This document shows, piece after piece, positions 39,385-49,058 of a stretch of 64,000 bases of DNA. Position numbers and translations under genes: made by a program. Source of the DNA: Pseudomonas bharatica CSV86. GTDB lineage: Bacteria; Pseudomonadota; Gammaproteobacteria; Pseudomonadales; Pseudomonadaceae. Location: the NCBI RefSeq assembly GCF_000319305.2, contig NZ_AMWJ02000005.1, positions 24,678-88,677 of the forward strand, read 5' to 3'. The notes beneath the pieces are model-generated. The model was not told the origin of the DNA, searched no databases, and worked only from the letters and a program-made list of their open reading frames with translations. The stretch's first letter is position 1. Each line of letters opens with the position of its first letter.

Positions 39385-39739
39385 TCAGCGATTGTCGTCA
39401 TCGCTTTTGCGGCCACCGCCATGACTGTGCTGGCCGCCGACCCGTCGGCCTCGGAGGCTTTCTCACGGTCGTTGGCGAAATTGCCACCGGAGGCCTGGCC
39501 GCCTTTGTGGCCGGCTTCGGAGGCACGTTGCGGGTCATTCTTGAAGTTCCCACCGGAGGCCTGGCCGCCTTATGGCCGGCTTCGGAGGCACGCTCCGGAT
39601 CGTTCTTGAAATTGCCGCCGGACGCCTGGCCACCTTTGTGCCCTGCCTCGGAAGCCTTCTCACGGTCATTGGCGAAGTTGCCCGGGTTGGTATTGGCGTT
39701 GCCGCCCTGGTTGCCGCGTTTGTCCTGATTGTCAGCCAT
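39385..39739 (-). CDS. KGG-repeat stress protein (GsiB/Con-10-like)
   Basis: This is a small hydrophilic protein of about 118 residues made of four tandem units of the form ANDREKASEAGHKGGQASGGNF, the KGG (stress-induced hydrophilic) repeat of B. subtilis GsiB and fungal Con-10. It starts at ATG 39739 (MADNQDKRGNQGG). As sequenced the frame is lost in the third unit (near 39570). Repaired, it ends GGGRKSDDDNR at 39385, the usual tail for Pseudomonas members as I recall them. Such proteins accumulate in stationary phase or osmotic stress. Upstream of katN, same strand. Confidence 0.88.
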
Positions 39740-40071
39740 GATCTTTCACCTCGTATCTGTCACACAGGTTGGTCTGTGTTCAGTAATGACCGAGGGCAAG
39801 CGGCGAGGGTTTTTACTGTATTCGACAGTAGCGGACGAAGTGCATTAAGAGCATCAAGGCTAACTGCTGGCGCCTTTTCGAACACTTAGCCAATAGTTGG
39901 TGTGCGAAGCGTTATGTATAACTTTTCGAAAAAGTTGTACGGCACAAATTCCCAGGTATAACTTTGTTTTCCGTCGATCCGGCTAGCGGATTATTTGCGC
40001 AATAAATTTCCAGTCGTTCAAACAAAGGGCTACTGTGTCGGTTGTCGTTTCATCAACTTTCAGGAGGGCCG
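39740..40071. promoter_or_regulatory. AT-rich divergent promoter region of the stress island
   Basis: This 332-bp gene-free gap lies between the divergent KGG-protein gene and the 101-aa gene. It is much richer in A+T than its surroundings. It holds the inverted repeats ACACAG-N6-CTGTGT (39762-39779), TACTGTATTCGACAGTA (39814-39830) and AACTTTTCGAAAAAGTT (39920-39936), and two TATAACTTT copies (39916-39924 and 39957-39965). None matches a regulator site I can name; the CTGT-N5-ACAG spacing is too short for LexA. Confidence 0.6.
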
Positions 40072-40377
40072 ATGAGAATTCGAGGAGAGGTATTCTGGTC
40101 ATGGGCGGATCCCGGCCTTCACCATCGCTCCTACGACGAAATACTCGATGATGGCAGCCATATTGATATTCAGGTCAGGCTGTCGCGTACTGGCAATACG
40201 CAATTGTTCATCGGCATTTATGCCGCCGATGGTCAGGCGTTACATGAGGAAGCCTTCGATTCGCGTCCTGGCGAGTCCATGTCCAAGGCCCTGGCGTTCG
40301 GCGTGGTGCATGCCAGGCGCCTGGCCGCGACCCGTCTGGCACGGGGCGGCGGGTATGCCAGCGTGCGGGAAGGTTGA
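40072..40377 (+). CDS. Small protein of unknown function (101 aa)
   Basis: The frame is intact from ATG 40072, which follows CAGGAGG. The 101-residue protein is soluble with mixed charge: RGEVFWSWADPGLHHRSYDE near the start, strand-rich IDIQVRLSRTGNTQLFIGIY in the middle and a helical C-terminus (ALAFGVVHARRLAATRLA). A longer in-frame start 30 bp upstream lacks a ribosome site. No family recognised. It is followed by an intrinsic terminator and belongs to the stress-type island by position. Confidence 0.72.
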   Translation: MRIRGEVFWSWADPGLHHRSYDEILDDGSHIDIQVRLSRTGNTQLFIGIYAADGQALHEEAFDSRPGESMSKALAFGVVHARRLAATRLARGGGYASVREG

Positions 40378-40379
40378 AA

Positions 40380-40409
40380 GAAAAAGCCCGACCTGAGGTC
40401 GGGCTTTTT
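40380..40409. terminator. Bidirectional intrinsic terminator
   Basis: AGCCCGACC-TGA-GGTCGGGCT forms a perfect 9-bp stem (40385-40405) with A's on the left and five T's on the right. It lies between the convergent 101-aa gene and the 98-aa gene on the opposite strand and can stop both transcripts. Confidence 0.93.
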
Positions 40410-40422
40410 GCTGCGGGCTCCT

Positions 40423-40719
40423 TCAGTCCGGCAGCGTGCTGGTCTCGGCGAACTTCTTCGGGTCCACGGGTGGTGGCTGGAAGGCCGGTCCGTCCCCGGC
40501 CAGTCGCCAGCGTACATTCTCCAGGCCATAGCGTTCTGCCATCGGTTTGCTCACTTTCTTGATCTTGTGCTGACCGAAGCGCGGAATAACGCCTATTCCC
40601 GCATCGCAACTTGCCCAATGCCAGGCCTCGGCATTATCCATGCGTTCCAGCCTGATGATGAAAGTGCGAGGTTCGCCGCGCAGTTCATAGTCGATTACAT
40701 ACAGTTGGGGTCCCTTCAT
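40423..40719 (-). CDS. Small conserved-looking protein of unknown function (98 aa)
   Basis: This intact 98-residue protein begins at ATG 40719 (MKGPQLYVIDYELRGEPR), chosen over the in-frame ATG 40734 because AAGGAG lies 6 bp upstream of it. Features: strands TFIIRLERMD, then AEAWHWASCDAGIG with adjacent Trp/His/Cys, and a proline-rich C-terminus. I recall similar proteins across Pseudomonas filed under an uncharacterised DUF (DUF6555-like), but this is from memory only. No signal peptide or membrane segment. Confidence 0.72.
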   Translation of the reverse strand: MKGPQLYVIDYELRGEPRTFIIRLERMDNAEAWHWASCDAGIGVIPRFGQHKIKKVSKPMAERYGLENVRWRLAGDGPAFQPPPVDPKKFAETSTLPD

Positions 40720-40822
40720 GGCGATCTCCTTCATCAGATACCGGATACATGGAGAGGCGCGGTTCGGAAAAATTCAATTCGATTGAATGAGTGGAAATGT
40801 TGGGCGGATTTACAGTGTCTGC

Positions 40823-41687
40823 TTATTGATCCGGATCAACGCCGGGGTTATCGACAAAGGCGCTGCGCATGACTGCCCAAGTGTGTTCGTCGGCAGGAAT
40901 CAAGTGCTCGATGCGCAGCGACGCCACGCTGATATCCAGGGGCATGCCGAAGGTAGTGAAGGTGGAGAGAAACCTGAGTTCGGCATCCGCCGTTCCGATC
41001 CGGGTCAGGATCAACGGTGAAGCATCGGCGTCCTCTGGCACGCTCTCTGGTCTTGGCAGATCTTGCAGGCGCCGGGCAAGCGCGGGATTGCCCAGCGCTT
41101 CGCGATTCGCCCTTTGCCAGGTGATGGCGCGGATCTGTGCAGCATTGACCAGGCGATCGCCGAGCCCGCCTGAACACAGCAGGGTCTCCAGCAGGTTGAG
41201 CCCCGGGCCGCCACTGGCGCGCCGGCCATGGTCAACAGCAGGTTGGCTGCGGTATTGGCGGCAATGATGTTCCAGTCGCTATCGAGGGCGATCGCGGGGG
41301 CCGGGTTTTGCGCGCGGAGCAGATGCTCGATGGCGTCACGGACCATGGCCAGCGATGGCGTGTCCAGCGCCGTGCCTGGTAGCGCGGTGCATAGCCAGCA
41401 GCGAGAAATACCTCGTTGCACTGCTCCAGCGGCACATCCAGCGCCGACAGCAAGGCATGCAGGGTACCGGGCCCGGCCTTGGCGCGGCCGGTCTCGATGC
41501 AACTGAGGTGACGCTGGGAAATGCCGCAGGCCAGGGACAGGCCTAGCTGGCTCAGGCCGGCCTGCCGGCGCAACTGGCGCAGATGCTGTCCGGCGTGGGT
41601 GGCCGGGCTCAGGGTGTGAAAAGGGCGTGGGCTCATGGCGCGACTGTGACGGTCCTTGTACGGGGCGTCCATGACCTGGGAGGTCAT
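40823..41687 (-). CDS. XRE-family regulator with MmyB-like C-terminal domain (frame broken)
   Basis: This is a transcription factor of about 290 residues. The N-terminal Cro/C1 helix-turn-helix covers residues ~30-85 (LRRQAGLSQLGLSLACGIS with RHLSCIETGRAK). The C-terminal MmyB-like PAS-type ligand pocket begins ALDSDWNIIAANTAANLLL and ends RFLSTFTTFGMPLDISVASLRIEHLIPADEHT. MmyB-like regulators of this architecture often sit next to short-chain dehydrogenases or small membrane genes. Frame shifts lie near 41390, 41230, 41180 and 41050. The next + strand gene diverges 58 bp away and may be its target. Confidence 0.82.
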
Positions 41688-41745
41688 TGAGGGCGGGGCA
41701 CCCTATCACTACTTTGATGGCGTTGCCTAATCGTGAGGGTCGGGA

Positions 41746-42077
41746 ATGTTCATACGTGTCGTGGCGTTCGTTCTGTTCATCGTATTCGCGTCGTATACCG
41801 CCTGGACAATGACGCTCGCCGAGCAGTCGTTGCTGGCGTTCGGTTGCAGTTGATGTCTCGGCCGGATACGGCGCAGGTAGTGATTGACCTGTACCTGATG
41901 GCGTTCCTGGCCGGGATATGGATGGTCGCTGATGTGCGGTCGCGCGGCGGAGCCTGGCTAAGTGTCTTGCCCTGGTTGCTGTTGACGGCACTGTTCGTCT
42001 CGTTGGGGCCGTTGTTGTATATCGCATTGCGCGGCGCAGGGCCGCACCATTGCGTTGGCGACCGTCCTGGGAGCTAA
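41746..42077 (+). CDS. DUF2834-type small membrane protein
   Basis: This is a three-helix inner-membrane protein of about 110 residues: FIRVVAFVLFIVFASYTAWTM, then VVIDLYLMAFLAGIWMVADV and LSVLPWLLLTALFVSLGPLLYIAL. The D-LY-MAFLAGIWM-W-D pattern fits DUF2834. It starts at ATG 41746 after a short GAGGG. One frame shift near 41845 (GG run) splits the N-terminal helix from the rest. The end at 42077 is approximate because another base may be missing near 42046. Divergent from the XRE regulator. Function unknown. Confidence 0.75.
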
Positions 42078-42106
42078 TACACCTTTCGTCAATAGCAGGA
42101 CTGCGC

Positions 42107-43035
42107 ATGTTCTCCTCCGAACGGCTCAAGGGCATCGATGTATTCGTCGCCGTTGCCGACCTGGGCAGCTTTACCGCTGCGGCACAACGCTTGAGCCTGA
42201 CCGGCTCCGCCGTGAGCAAAAGCGTGGCGCGCCTGGAAGGGCGCCTGGGCACTCGCCTGTTCAACCGGACCACCCGCAGCCTGGCGCTGACCGAAGCCGG
42301 GCTGACCTTCTACCGTACCTGCACCTCGGTGCTGGCGGACCTGGAGGAAGTCGAGCAGGCCCTGGCCTGCGAGGGCAACGAGCCTCACGGGCGGGTACGG
42401 ATCGAACTGCCGGCCTCCTACGGTCGCTTGCACGTGCTGCCGTTGATCATGGATTTCCTGCGCCTGCATCCACTGTTGCAGCCGCATGTTTCCTTCTCCG
42501 ACCACTTTGTCGACCCCGTCCAGGAGGGCATCGATATCGTCGTGCGCATCGGCGGTGCGGACGTCTGGCCGGCCAGTCTCGGCCATCGTTATTTCGGTGC
42601 CCAGCGCCAGATCTTCTGTGCTTCTCCCGACTACCTCGAGCGCCATGGGGTGCCACGCACCGGGCAGGACCTGGAGCACCATCAGTGTGTGGTCTACGGG
42701 CACAGCAACGGGCTGGTCAGCCCTTGGTTCTTCAAGGGCGCCAGCCCGGCGAGATGGAACGTCGGACCATGCAGGCGCGCATCGCGGTGGGCGATGGCGA
42801 GGGCGAGGTGGCTGCGGTGCTCGCCGGCCATGGCATTGGCCAGCTACCGACCTGGCTGACCCAGCGGCATGTCGATGCGGGCACCCTGGTCGAGGTGCTG
42901 CCGGACCTGGCCCACGATGGCTTGCCGATGCACCTGGTCTGGCTCAAGAGCCGGGAAAACCTGCCGAAGGTCCGCGCCTTGCTCGATTACCTGCTACCGC
43001 GCCTGGCTCCCCACGGGACCCGCGCCGAACCCTGA
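42107..43035 (+). CDS. LysR-family transcriptional regulator
   Basis: This is a LysR regulator of about 309 residues: helix-turn-helix at residues ~20-45 (GSFTAAAQRLSLTGSAVSKSVARLE) and a substrate-binding domain (GRVRIELPASYGRLHVLPLIMDF onwards, then DIVVRIG, GQLPTWLTQRHVDAG). It belongs to the CrgA/DmlR-like branch, judged by the ELPASYGR and EGIDIVVRIG motifs. One frame shift lies near 42750. It starts at ATG 42107 and ends at 43035, abutting the convergent MFS transporter stop. Target not evident; often autoregulated. Confidence 0.87.
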
Positions 43036-44217
43036 TCAGCGCGCTGGATCGAGCCTGCGCACCAGCGGCACCATCAGCAGGGCCAGCAGCGCGACCAGCG
43101 CGGCCATATAGCCGATCCATTCGACCCAAGGGCCGGGATGGTCAGCCCACCGATCACCGCACCGATGCCGATACCGGCGTTCGCGGCAGACACGTTGGTG
43201 CTGCCGGCCAGGCCTGGGCGTGGTTGACCGAAGCCATGACCCGCACTTGGCTGACCGGGTACAGCGCCGTATTGGCGATACCCCAGAGCCCGAGCGCGGC
43301 AGCGAACAGCACGCCTGCATGGGCCAGGGAACGATCGCCGCCATGCCGATCGCCAGCAGCGCCAGGAACAGCGCGGTGGCCTTGATCGGCGAGCGGTCCA
43401 CCGCCTTGCCACCTATCCAGTTGCCCACCAGGCCGATCGCGCCGAAGCCCATCAGCCACCAGCCCACCTGCGCCGCCGGGACGCCTGCGACCCGTTCGAG
43501 GATATCGGCGAGGTAGGTGTAGCCGATGAACATGGCGCTGAACACCACGACCGACAGCAGCACGTTCGCCAGGAACAACGGCTCCTTGAAGATCCGTGCC
43601 TGTTTCATGAAATCGACCTTGGCGGTTCGCGCGACGCTGGGCATGCACAGCGTCACCGCCAGCGCCATCAGCAACGACAGGCCCGCCAGCATCCAGAACG
43701 CGCCTCGCCAGCCGATGGCGCTGGCGGCCACCGTGCCGAGCGGGATGCCCAGCAGCATGGCCGCCGAGATGCCGAGGTAGACCCTGGAAATCGCCTGGCC
43801 GGCTTTCAACGGGCCGCCAGATGTCCGGCGGTTTCGCTGGCAGTGCCCCAGAACACCGGCAAGGCCAGCGCCGGGATGATCCGTGCCAGGGCCAGGACCA
43901 CGAAACTGTCCGAGGCGGCCGCCAGTGCGTTGGACGCGGCGAAGATCAGCAGGATGGCGATGAACAGTTTCTTGCGGTCGACATGGGAGAGGGCGGCGGT
44001 CAGCGGCGGGCCGAACAGCATCACGGTGAAGGCGAACAGGGTGACCAGTTGCCCGGCCATGGAAATCGAAATGCCCAGGTCCCGGACAGGGCGGGCAGCA
44101 GGCCGACGATGAGGAATTCGGTAGTGACGATCAGGAAGGCTGAAAAGGCGAGGATGGCGATGCTGATCCGGTGGAGCGGGTAGATGCCAAGCGAGGGACG
44201 GGCTGGTGGACGGACAT
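43036..44217 (-). CDS. MFS transporter, DHA1/AraJ-like
   Basis: This is a 12-helix major-facilitator exporter of about 395 residues. TM1 reads ISIAILAFSAFLIVTTEFLIVGLLP with the E-F motif of AraJ/YdhP-like carriers. The SRDLGISISMAGQLVTLFAF and LVRRLDPAR ends frame it, and VGWWLMGFGAIGLVGNWIGGKAVDR marks the second half. It starts at ATG 44217 (MSVHQPVP), joined to the body by restoring one C near 44196. Other shifts lie near 44085, 43808, 43325, 43207 and 43133. Substrate unknown. Confidence 0.86.
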
Positions 44218-44444
44218 GAACGAGGGGCTCCAATGAACAGCGCCCCAGTCTATTTGTTAAAAGAGGTCTTATTTTTGGTGTTTTTTCTCTTGTTTGAGGA
44301 AATGGATTCATTAATTCGTCATTGCTTGAGTGAAGCCACTACCGTAATCGCTGGCTTCACATGACGGAACCCGAACAGGTCCATGGACACGACCCGGCTG
44401 ACTCCGTACTGTGTGCGACCGCCGTTCCAGCCGAGTACACCGCC

Positions 44445-44621
44445 ATGAATCGTCAAAAAAAGCTCCAGCAACTGTTCAAGGCCAAGGCCAAGAAGGCCAG
44501 TGCCAAGCTGGCGCCCAAGAACAGGAACACCTATGTCTCCAAGGCGGACCGGTTGAAGCTGGCCCAAGCGAATGAACTCGAAAACGTAGTGGCTGCGTCA
44601 CCTACGTCGGAATTGATCTGA
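44445..44621 (+). CDS. DUF2986-type small basic protein (58 aa)
   Basis: This intact 58-codon gene begins MNRQKKLQQLFKAKAKKA and ends in NPTSELI-like acidic tail residues. The lysine-rich N-terminus followed by AKLAPKNRNTYVSKADR fits the DUF2986 family of unknown function. It starts at ATG 44445; an upstream in-frame ATG at 44361 gives a non-homologous leader. Its stop overlaps the predicted Fur box of the next gene. Confidence 0.75.
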   Translation: MNRQKKLQQLFKAKAKKASAKLAPKNRNTYVSKADRLKLAQANELENVVAASPTSELI

Positions 44622-44637
44622 TAATCGTTACCATTTA
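44619..44637. promoter_or_regulatory. Predicted Fur box of the first iron-sigma cassette
   Basis: TGATAATCGTTACCATTTA resembles the 19-bp Fur consensus GATAATGATAATCATTATC. It lies 30 bp upstream of the FecI-type sigma start at 44667. Iron-dependent repression of the sigma and anti-sigma genes by Fur is the normal arrangement for this gene class. Confidence 0.7.
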
Positions 44638-44666
44638 CGATGCGCCCTTCCATCGGAGGGCACCCC

Positions 44667-45176
44667 GTGATCAACGACGAACTGACCCAGGTCTACACCG
44701 AGCACAACGGCTGGTTCAAACAGTGGCTGTACCGTCGTCTCGGCTGCTCGGCGCAGGCTGCCGACCTGGCCCAGGACACCTTCCTGCGTATCCTCCAGGC
44801 GCAACGCAAGGCCGGTGCCAGCCTCGGCCTGCAGCGTCCCCGCGCCTATCTCACCACCGTCGGCCGCCGCCTGGTCTACGACCATTTCCGCCGCCTGTCC
44901 CTTGAACGTGCCTACCTGGAAATGCTCGCGCAATTGCCCGAGCTGTTCGCTGCGTCCGAGGAAGAACTGGCCTGCATGCGCGAAACCCTGCAGCAACTGG
45001 ACGCCTTGCTCGACGGGCTGAAGCCGGTGGTGCGCTCGGTATTCCTGATGGTCCAGCTGGAGGGCGCGACCTACGTTCAGGTCGCCGCGCGCCTGGGCAT
45101 CGGCGAGCGCACGGTGAAGCGCCACATGGCCTCTGCACTGGAAGCCTGCATCCTGTTCGAAGACGATTTCCTGTGA
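44667..45176 (+). CDS. FecI/FpvI-type ECF sigma factor (first cassette)
   Basis: This intact iron-starvation sigma factor has about 169 residues: region 2 (LAQDTFLRILQAQRKAG, RAYLTTVGRRLVYDHFRR) and region 4 helix-turn-helix (YVQVAARLGIGERTVKRHM). It directs RNA polymerase to the promoter of the cognate TonB receptor gene downstream when the siderophore is bound. I chose GTG 44667 because CGGAGGG sits 7 bp upstream; ATG 44640 would lie at the edge of the Fur box. Its stop overlaps the GTG start of the FecR-type gene (GTGA). Confidence 0.9.
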   Translation: MINDELTQVYTEHNGWFKQWLYRRLGCSAQAADLAQDTFLRILQAQRKAGASLGLQRPRAYLTTVGRRLVYDHFRRLSLERAYLEMLAQLPELFAASEEELACMRETLQQLDALLDGLKPVVRSVFLMVQLEGATYVQVAARLGIGERTVKRHMASALEACILFEDDFL

Positions 45177-46113
45177 GCCAGTCGCCTCCCCGGATTACTA
45201 CCGAAGTCGCCCGCCAGGCCGCCCATTGGCAGATGCTCATGCTCGATGCGCAGGTGAGCCCGGCCCAGCAGGCCGCCTGCGCGCGCTGGCGGCGGCAGCG
45301 GCGGAGCATGAGCAGGCGTGGCAGAAGGCGCAGCGCGTACAGGCGCGCCTGGGCCTGCTGCCGCCGCAGCTGGCCATGGGCACGCTCAACCGCGAGCGGC
45401 GCCAGGTGCTCAAGCAACTGCTGGTGCTGGCGATCCTTGCTCCCGCCGGTTATGTCGGCTATCGCCAGTTCGCGCAGCAGGAGCGTTACGCCACTGCCGT
45501 CGGCGAGCGCAGGCGCCTGACCCTGGCGGACGGCACGGTGCTCGACCTGAATACCGACAGCATCGTCGAAGTGGTATTCGACCAGGCCCAGCGCCTGGTG
45601 AAGCTCAAGCGCGGCGAGATCCTCGTAGACAGCGGCGCCGACCCGCAAAGTCCCCACCATCGACCACTGCGTGTCGCCAGCGACGAGGGCCTGATGGAGG
45701 CGCTCGGCACCCGCTTCCTGGTTCGCCAGCGCGATGCCCGTACGCAGTTGAGCGTGTTCCAGGGCGCGGTGCGGGTCAGCCCGCTCAGCGGCCCGCAGCA
45801 AATCATCGCCGCCGGCCAGCGCTTGACCTTCAGCGCGCTAGGGCAGGGCAGCTCTGGCCCCGCGCGGGAGCAGGACAGCCAGTGGACCCGCGGCCAGCTG
45901 ATCGCCGAGGAAATGCCGCTGGCGGAATTCCTCGATGAACTGGGCCGTTATCGTCATGGCTGGCTGAGGTGCAGGCCCGAGGTGGCCAGGCTGCTGATCA
46001 GCGGTGCGTTCCAGCTCGACAACAGCGAGCGGATCCTCGCCGCCCTGCCTGCCACCTTGCCGGTACAGGTCGAATACCGCACCCGCTATTGGGTCACCGT
46101 CGGCGCCCGTTGA
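45173..46113 (+). CDS. FecR-type anti-sigma regulator (first cassette)
   Basis: This inner-membrane signal transducer of about 314 residues is paired with the sigma factor upstream. It has an N-terminal cytosolic DUF4880-like domain (RQAAHWQMLMLDAQVSPAQQ), one membrane helix (LLVLAILAPAGYVGY, residues ~85-100), the FecR domain (RLTLADGTVLDLNTDSIVEV to VFQGAVRVSP) and a C-terminal secretin/STN-like segment (LISGAFQLDNSERILAAL). It starts at GTG 45173, overlapping the sigma stop by 4 bp. One frame shift lies near 45290. Confidence 0.9.
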
Positions 46114-46188
46114 CGGAAGGCCTGGCCCCTTTTTCGAACTCGTCAGTCCTTGTGTATGGAACTGCCAAAACATAGGGACCCTCCGTTC

Positions 46189-48638
46189 ATGATCCGCTCT
46201 TCTTCATCCGCAACCCCGGCTATCGCCACCTGCTGGCGCTGAGTGCACTGACCCTCGCCTTGCAGGGGGCGAGCCTGCCCGCCATGGCGGTCCAGGCGCC
46301 ACAGGCCTACAGCATCGCCTCCGGCAGCCTGGCCCAGGTGCTGGCGCGCTTCGCCAGCGAAGGCGGGGTTACCCTGCAATACAGCCCCGCGCTGGTTGGC
46401 GAGCTTTCCAGTCCCGGCCTGCAGGGCAGCTACGGGATCGAGGAAGGCTTCCTCAAGCTGCTCGCCGGGACCGGCCTGCAGGCCGTGCGTCGTGGCGACG
46501 ACGTCTACGGCCTGGAGCCGCTGCCGGCCTCGGGCTCGCTGGACCTGGCACCCCTGAACGTCACCGGCCTCTACGCCGATGCCACCACCGAGGACACGGG
46601 CAGCTACACCTCCAACGCCGTCACCATCGGCAAGTCGACCCATCGCCTCAAGGAAATTCCCCAGTCGGTCAGCGTGGTAACGCGCAAGGCCATGGACGAC
46701 CAGCGCCTGGACACCCTCGACGAAGTGCTGGAAAAGACCACGGGTATCACCACCTTCCAGAGCCCGTCCGGGGCAAGTACATCTACTCCCGGGGCTTCGA
46801 GGTGGAGACCATCCAGTACGACGGCGTGCCGCTGGACCGTCGTTACTACGCGATCGGCAGCAGCTTCACCTCCGACACCCTGCTGTACGACCGCGTGGAA
46901 ATCCTGCGCGGCGCCAACGGCCTGCTGCAGGGCAGCGGCAACCCGGGTGCGGCGATCAACCTGGTGCGCAAGCGGCCAAAGGCCGAGGCGGCGTTGTCCG
47001 TCACCGCCAGTGCGGGGTCGTGGGACAGTTACCGGCAGACGGTCGATGCCAGCGCGCCACTGACTGCAGATGGCTCGCTGCGCGGGCGCATGGTCGCCGC
47101 CCATGAAGACCAGGATTACTTCTACGATACCGCCGAAAGCCGCAAGAACGTGCTCTACGGCATCCTCGAATACGACCTCGGCGACCGCACCACGGTGGCG
47201 GCCGGCGCCAGTGTCGAAGACCTTCACGCCGTGCCGTTCTTCAGCGGCCTGCCGCGCAACAAGGACGGCAGTGCGGTGAACGCCGGGCGCTCGACCTTCA
47301 CCGGCGCAGACTGGAACAATGGAACAACAAGCAGACCACCTACTTCGCCGACATCACCCATGACTTCAATGACGACTGGCGGCTGAAGGCCTCCGGTAGC
47401 TACATGCGCGAAACCAACTACATCCTCTACAGTTTCGGGCGCGGCGCGGTCGATCCGGCGACGGGCGACGGCATGCGTTCCCGTGCCTATCTGTACGACT
47501 TCGAGAACATCAACAAGGGTGCCGATATCAACCTCACCGGCAAATGGCGGGCGTTCGACCTGGAGCACGAGGTGGTGCTGGGGGCCAACGCCAGCGACCT
47601 GCAAACCGACGACCTGCAAGGCGGTCTGCTCAACCTGGGGGCGATCAACCTATACGATCCGGTCTCGCCGCCGCGGCCGACCCTGGAGCAACTGCTGGGC
47701 ACCACCTATGCCGGTACGTCCACGGGCAAGATCAGCCAGAACGGTATCTATGGCGTGGCGCGCTACAAGCTGGCGGAGCCGCTGACCCTGGTACTGGAGG
47801 GCGCAGCAGCAACTACCGCTACGACTATGACCTGCACCGTTTCAACGCCGCCTCGCCGGACCCGGCGCGGTCGCGGGAGAGCGGCGAGTTCACGCCCTAC
47901 GGCGGTCTGATCTACGCGCTCAATGATCAGTGGTCCACCTATGTCAGCTACGCCGATATCTTCAAGCCGCAGACCGAGTTGACCGCACAGAGCACCACCC
48001 TTAAGCCGATCACCGGCTCCAACTACGAACTCGGGTTGAAGGGCGAACTGCTCGACGGGCGGGTCAACACCAGCTTTGCGCTGTTCCGCGTCGAACAGGA
48101 AAACCGCGCCCAGGTGACCAACAACCCGGCGTGCAACAACGATTGCTATGTCGCCGGGGGCAAGGTGCGGGCGCAGGGCTTCGATGCCGAGGTCAGCGGC
48201 GAGGTGCTGGCGGGGCTGCAATTGTTCGCCGGGTACACCTACACCACCACCGAGTACCTCAACGACCCGAACGATGACGTGTCCACGGCCGGTTCCACCT
48301 TCAACAGCTACACGCCGCGGCACCTGCTGCGCTTCTGGGCGGACTACAACCTGCCGGGCCGACTGGAGCAATGGACGGTGGGAGGCGGGGCGAATATCCA
48401 GAGCGGCAACTACCACACCAACTTCGGTGGTACCGATGGCGTGGGGGATATCGAGCAGGCGGGGTATGCGGTGTGGAATGCGCGGTTGGCGTACCGGATC
48501 GACAAGCACTTCAGCGTGGCGCTCAATGGCAACAACCTGTTCGACAAGAAGTACTACTCGACGATTGGCTGGCTGCATGCGGCGAACCACTACGGCGATC
48601 CGCGCAACTACACGGTGACCTTGCGGGCTGATTTCTGA
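46189..48638 (+). CDS. TonB-dependent siderophore receptor with signalling domain (first cassette)
   Basis: This FpvA/FoxA-type transducer of about 817 residues takes up a ferric siderophore and signals to the FecR/FecI pair. The order is: signal peptide (LLALSALTLALQGASLPAMA), STN signalling domain (YSIASGSLAQVLARFASEGG), plug (HRLKEIPQSVSVVTRKAMDD; DRVEILRGANGLLQGSGNPG), 22-strand barrel, C-terminal TVTLRADF ending in Phe. It starts at ATG 46189. Frame shifts lie near 46208, 46770, 47322, 47805. The siderophore is not predictable; FoxA/FhuE-like hydroxamate receptors are the closest feel. Confidence 0.9.
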
Positions 48639-48669
48639 TTCGATCAGCTTGCCGCAGGCGTCCGCCCAG

Positions 48670-48760
48670 CCTGTGGGAGCTGGCTTGCCAGCGATTTGCC
48701 AGATCAGGCAGCCTCATTGCCCTTGCCGGTCCTATCGCTGGCAAGCCAGCTCCCACAGGA
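48670..48760. repeat. REP palindrome pair, tandem copy 1
   Basis: Inverted REP units at 48671-48698 and 48731-48760 enclose a 32-bp spacer containing AGATCAGGCAGCCTCATTGCC. The whole unit is repeated about 127 bp further on with few changes. Confidence 0.94.
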
Positions 48761-48797
48761 TTTTGAGGGTGGCACAAAACCTTGGTTGACTCGGACT

Positions 48798-48890
48798 TTG
48801 TGGGAGCTGGCTTGCCAGCGATTTGGCCAGATCAGGCAAGCATCACTGCCCTTGGCGGCCCTATCGCTGGCAAGCCAGCTCCCACAAGGT
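48798..48890. repeat. REP palindrome pair, tandem copy 2
   Basis: This is nearly the same as copy 1, including the spacer (AGATCAGGCAAGCATCACTGCC). Spacer similarity shows the whole pair was duplicated as a unit rather than assembled from two independent REPs. Confidence 0.94.
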
Positions 48891-49058
48891 CATCCCTGCA
48901 AATCAGAGATATGTTTTGTTCTATGGGCGCAAGGCTTGTCGCGTCTTGCTGCTTTTTACACCTCGATGGTCACCGGTGAGGCCGACAACGCCACGCCCAG
49001 GGGGAAGTTTCGCCCTCAAATGCAACATCTTTTCCGACGCATTCGAGGGACGCTGGTT

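Larger units (their letters stand above)
48639..49058. other. Gene-free gap holding two tandem REP pairs
   Basis: This 420-bp stretch separates the first TonB receptor gene from the convergent GST gene. Positions 48670-48890 are filled by two tandem REP pairs. 48891-49058 shows no gene, terminator or recognisable site. Confidence 0.75.

Noticed and set aside
39814..39830. LexA box
   Set aside because: The spacing between CTGT and ACAG is 5 bp, not the 8 bp of Pseudomonas LexA sites.
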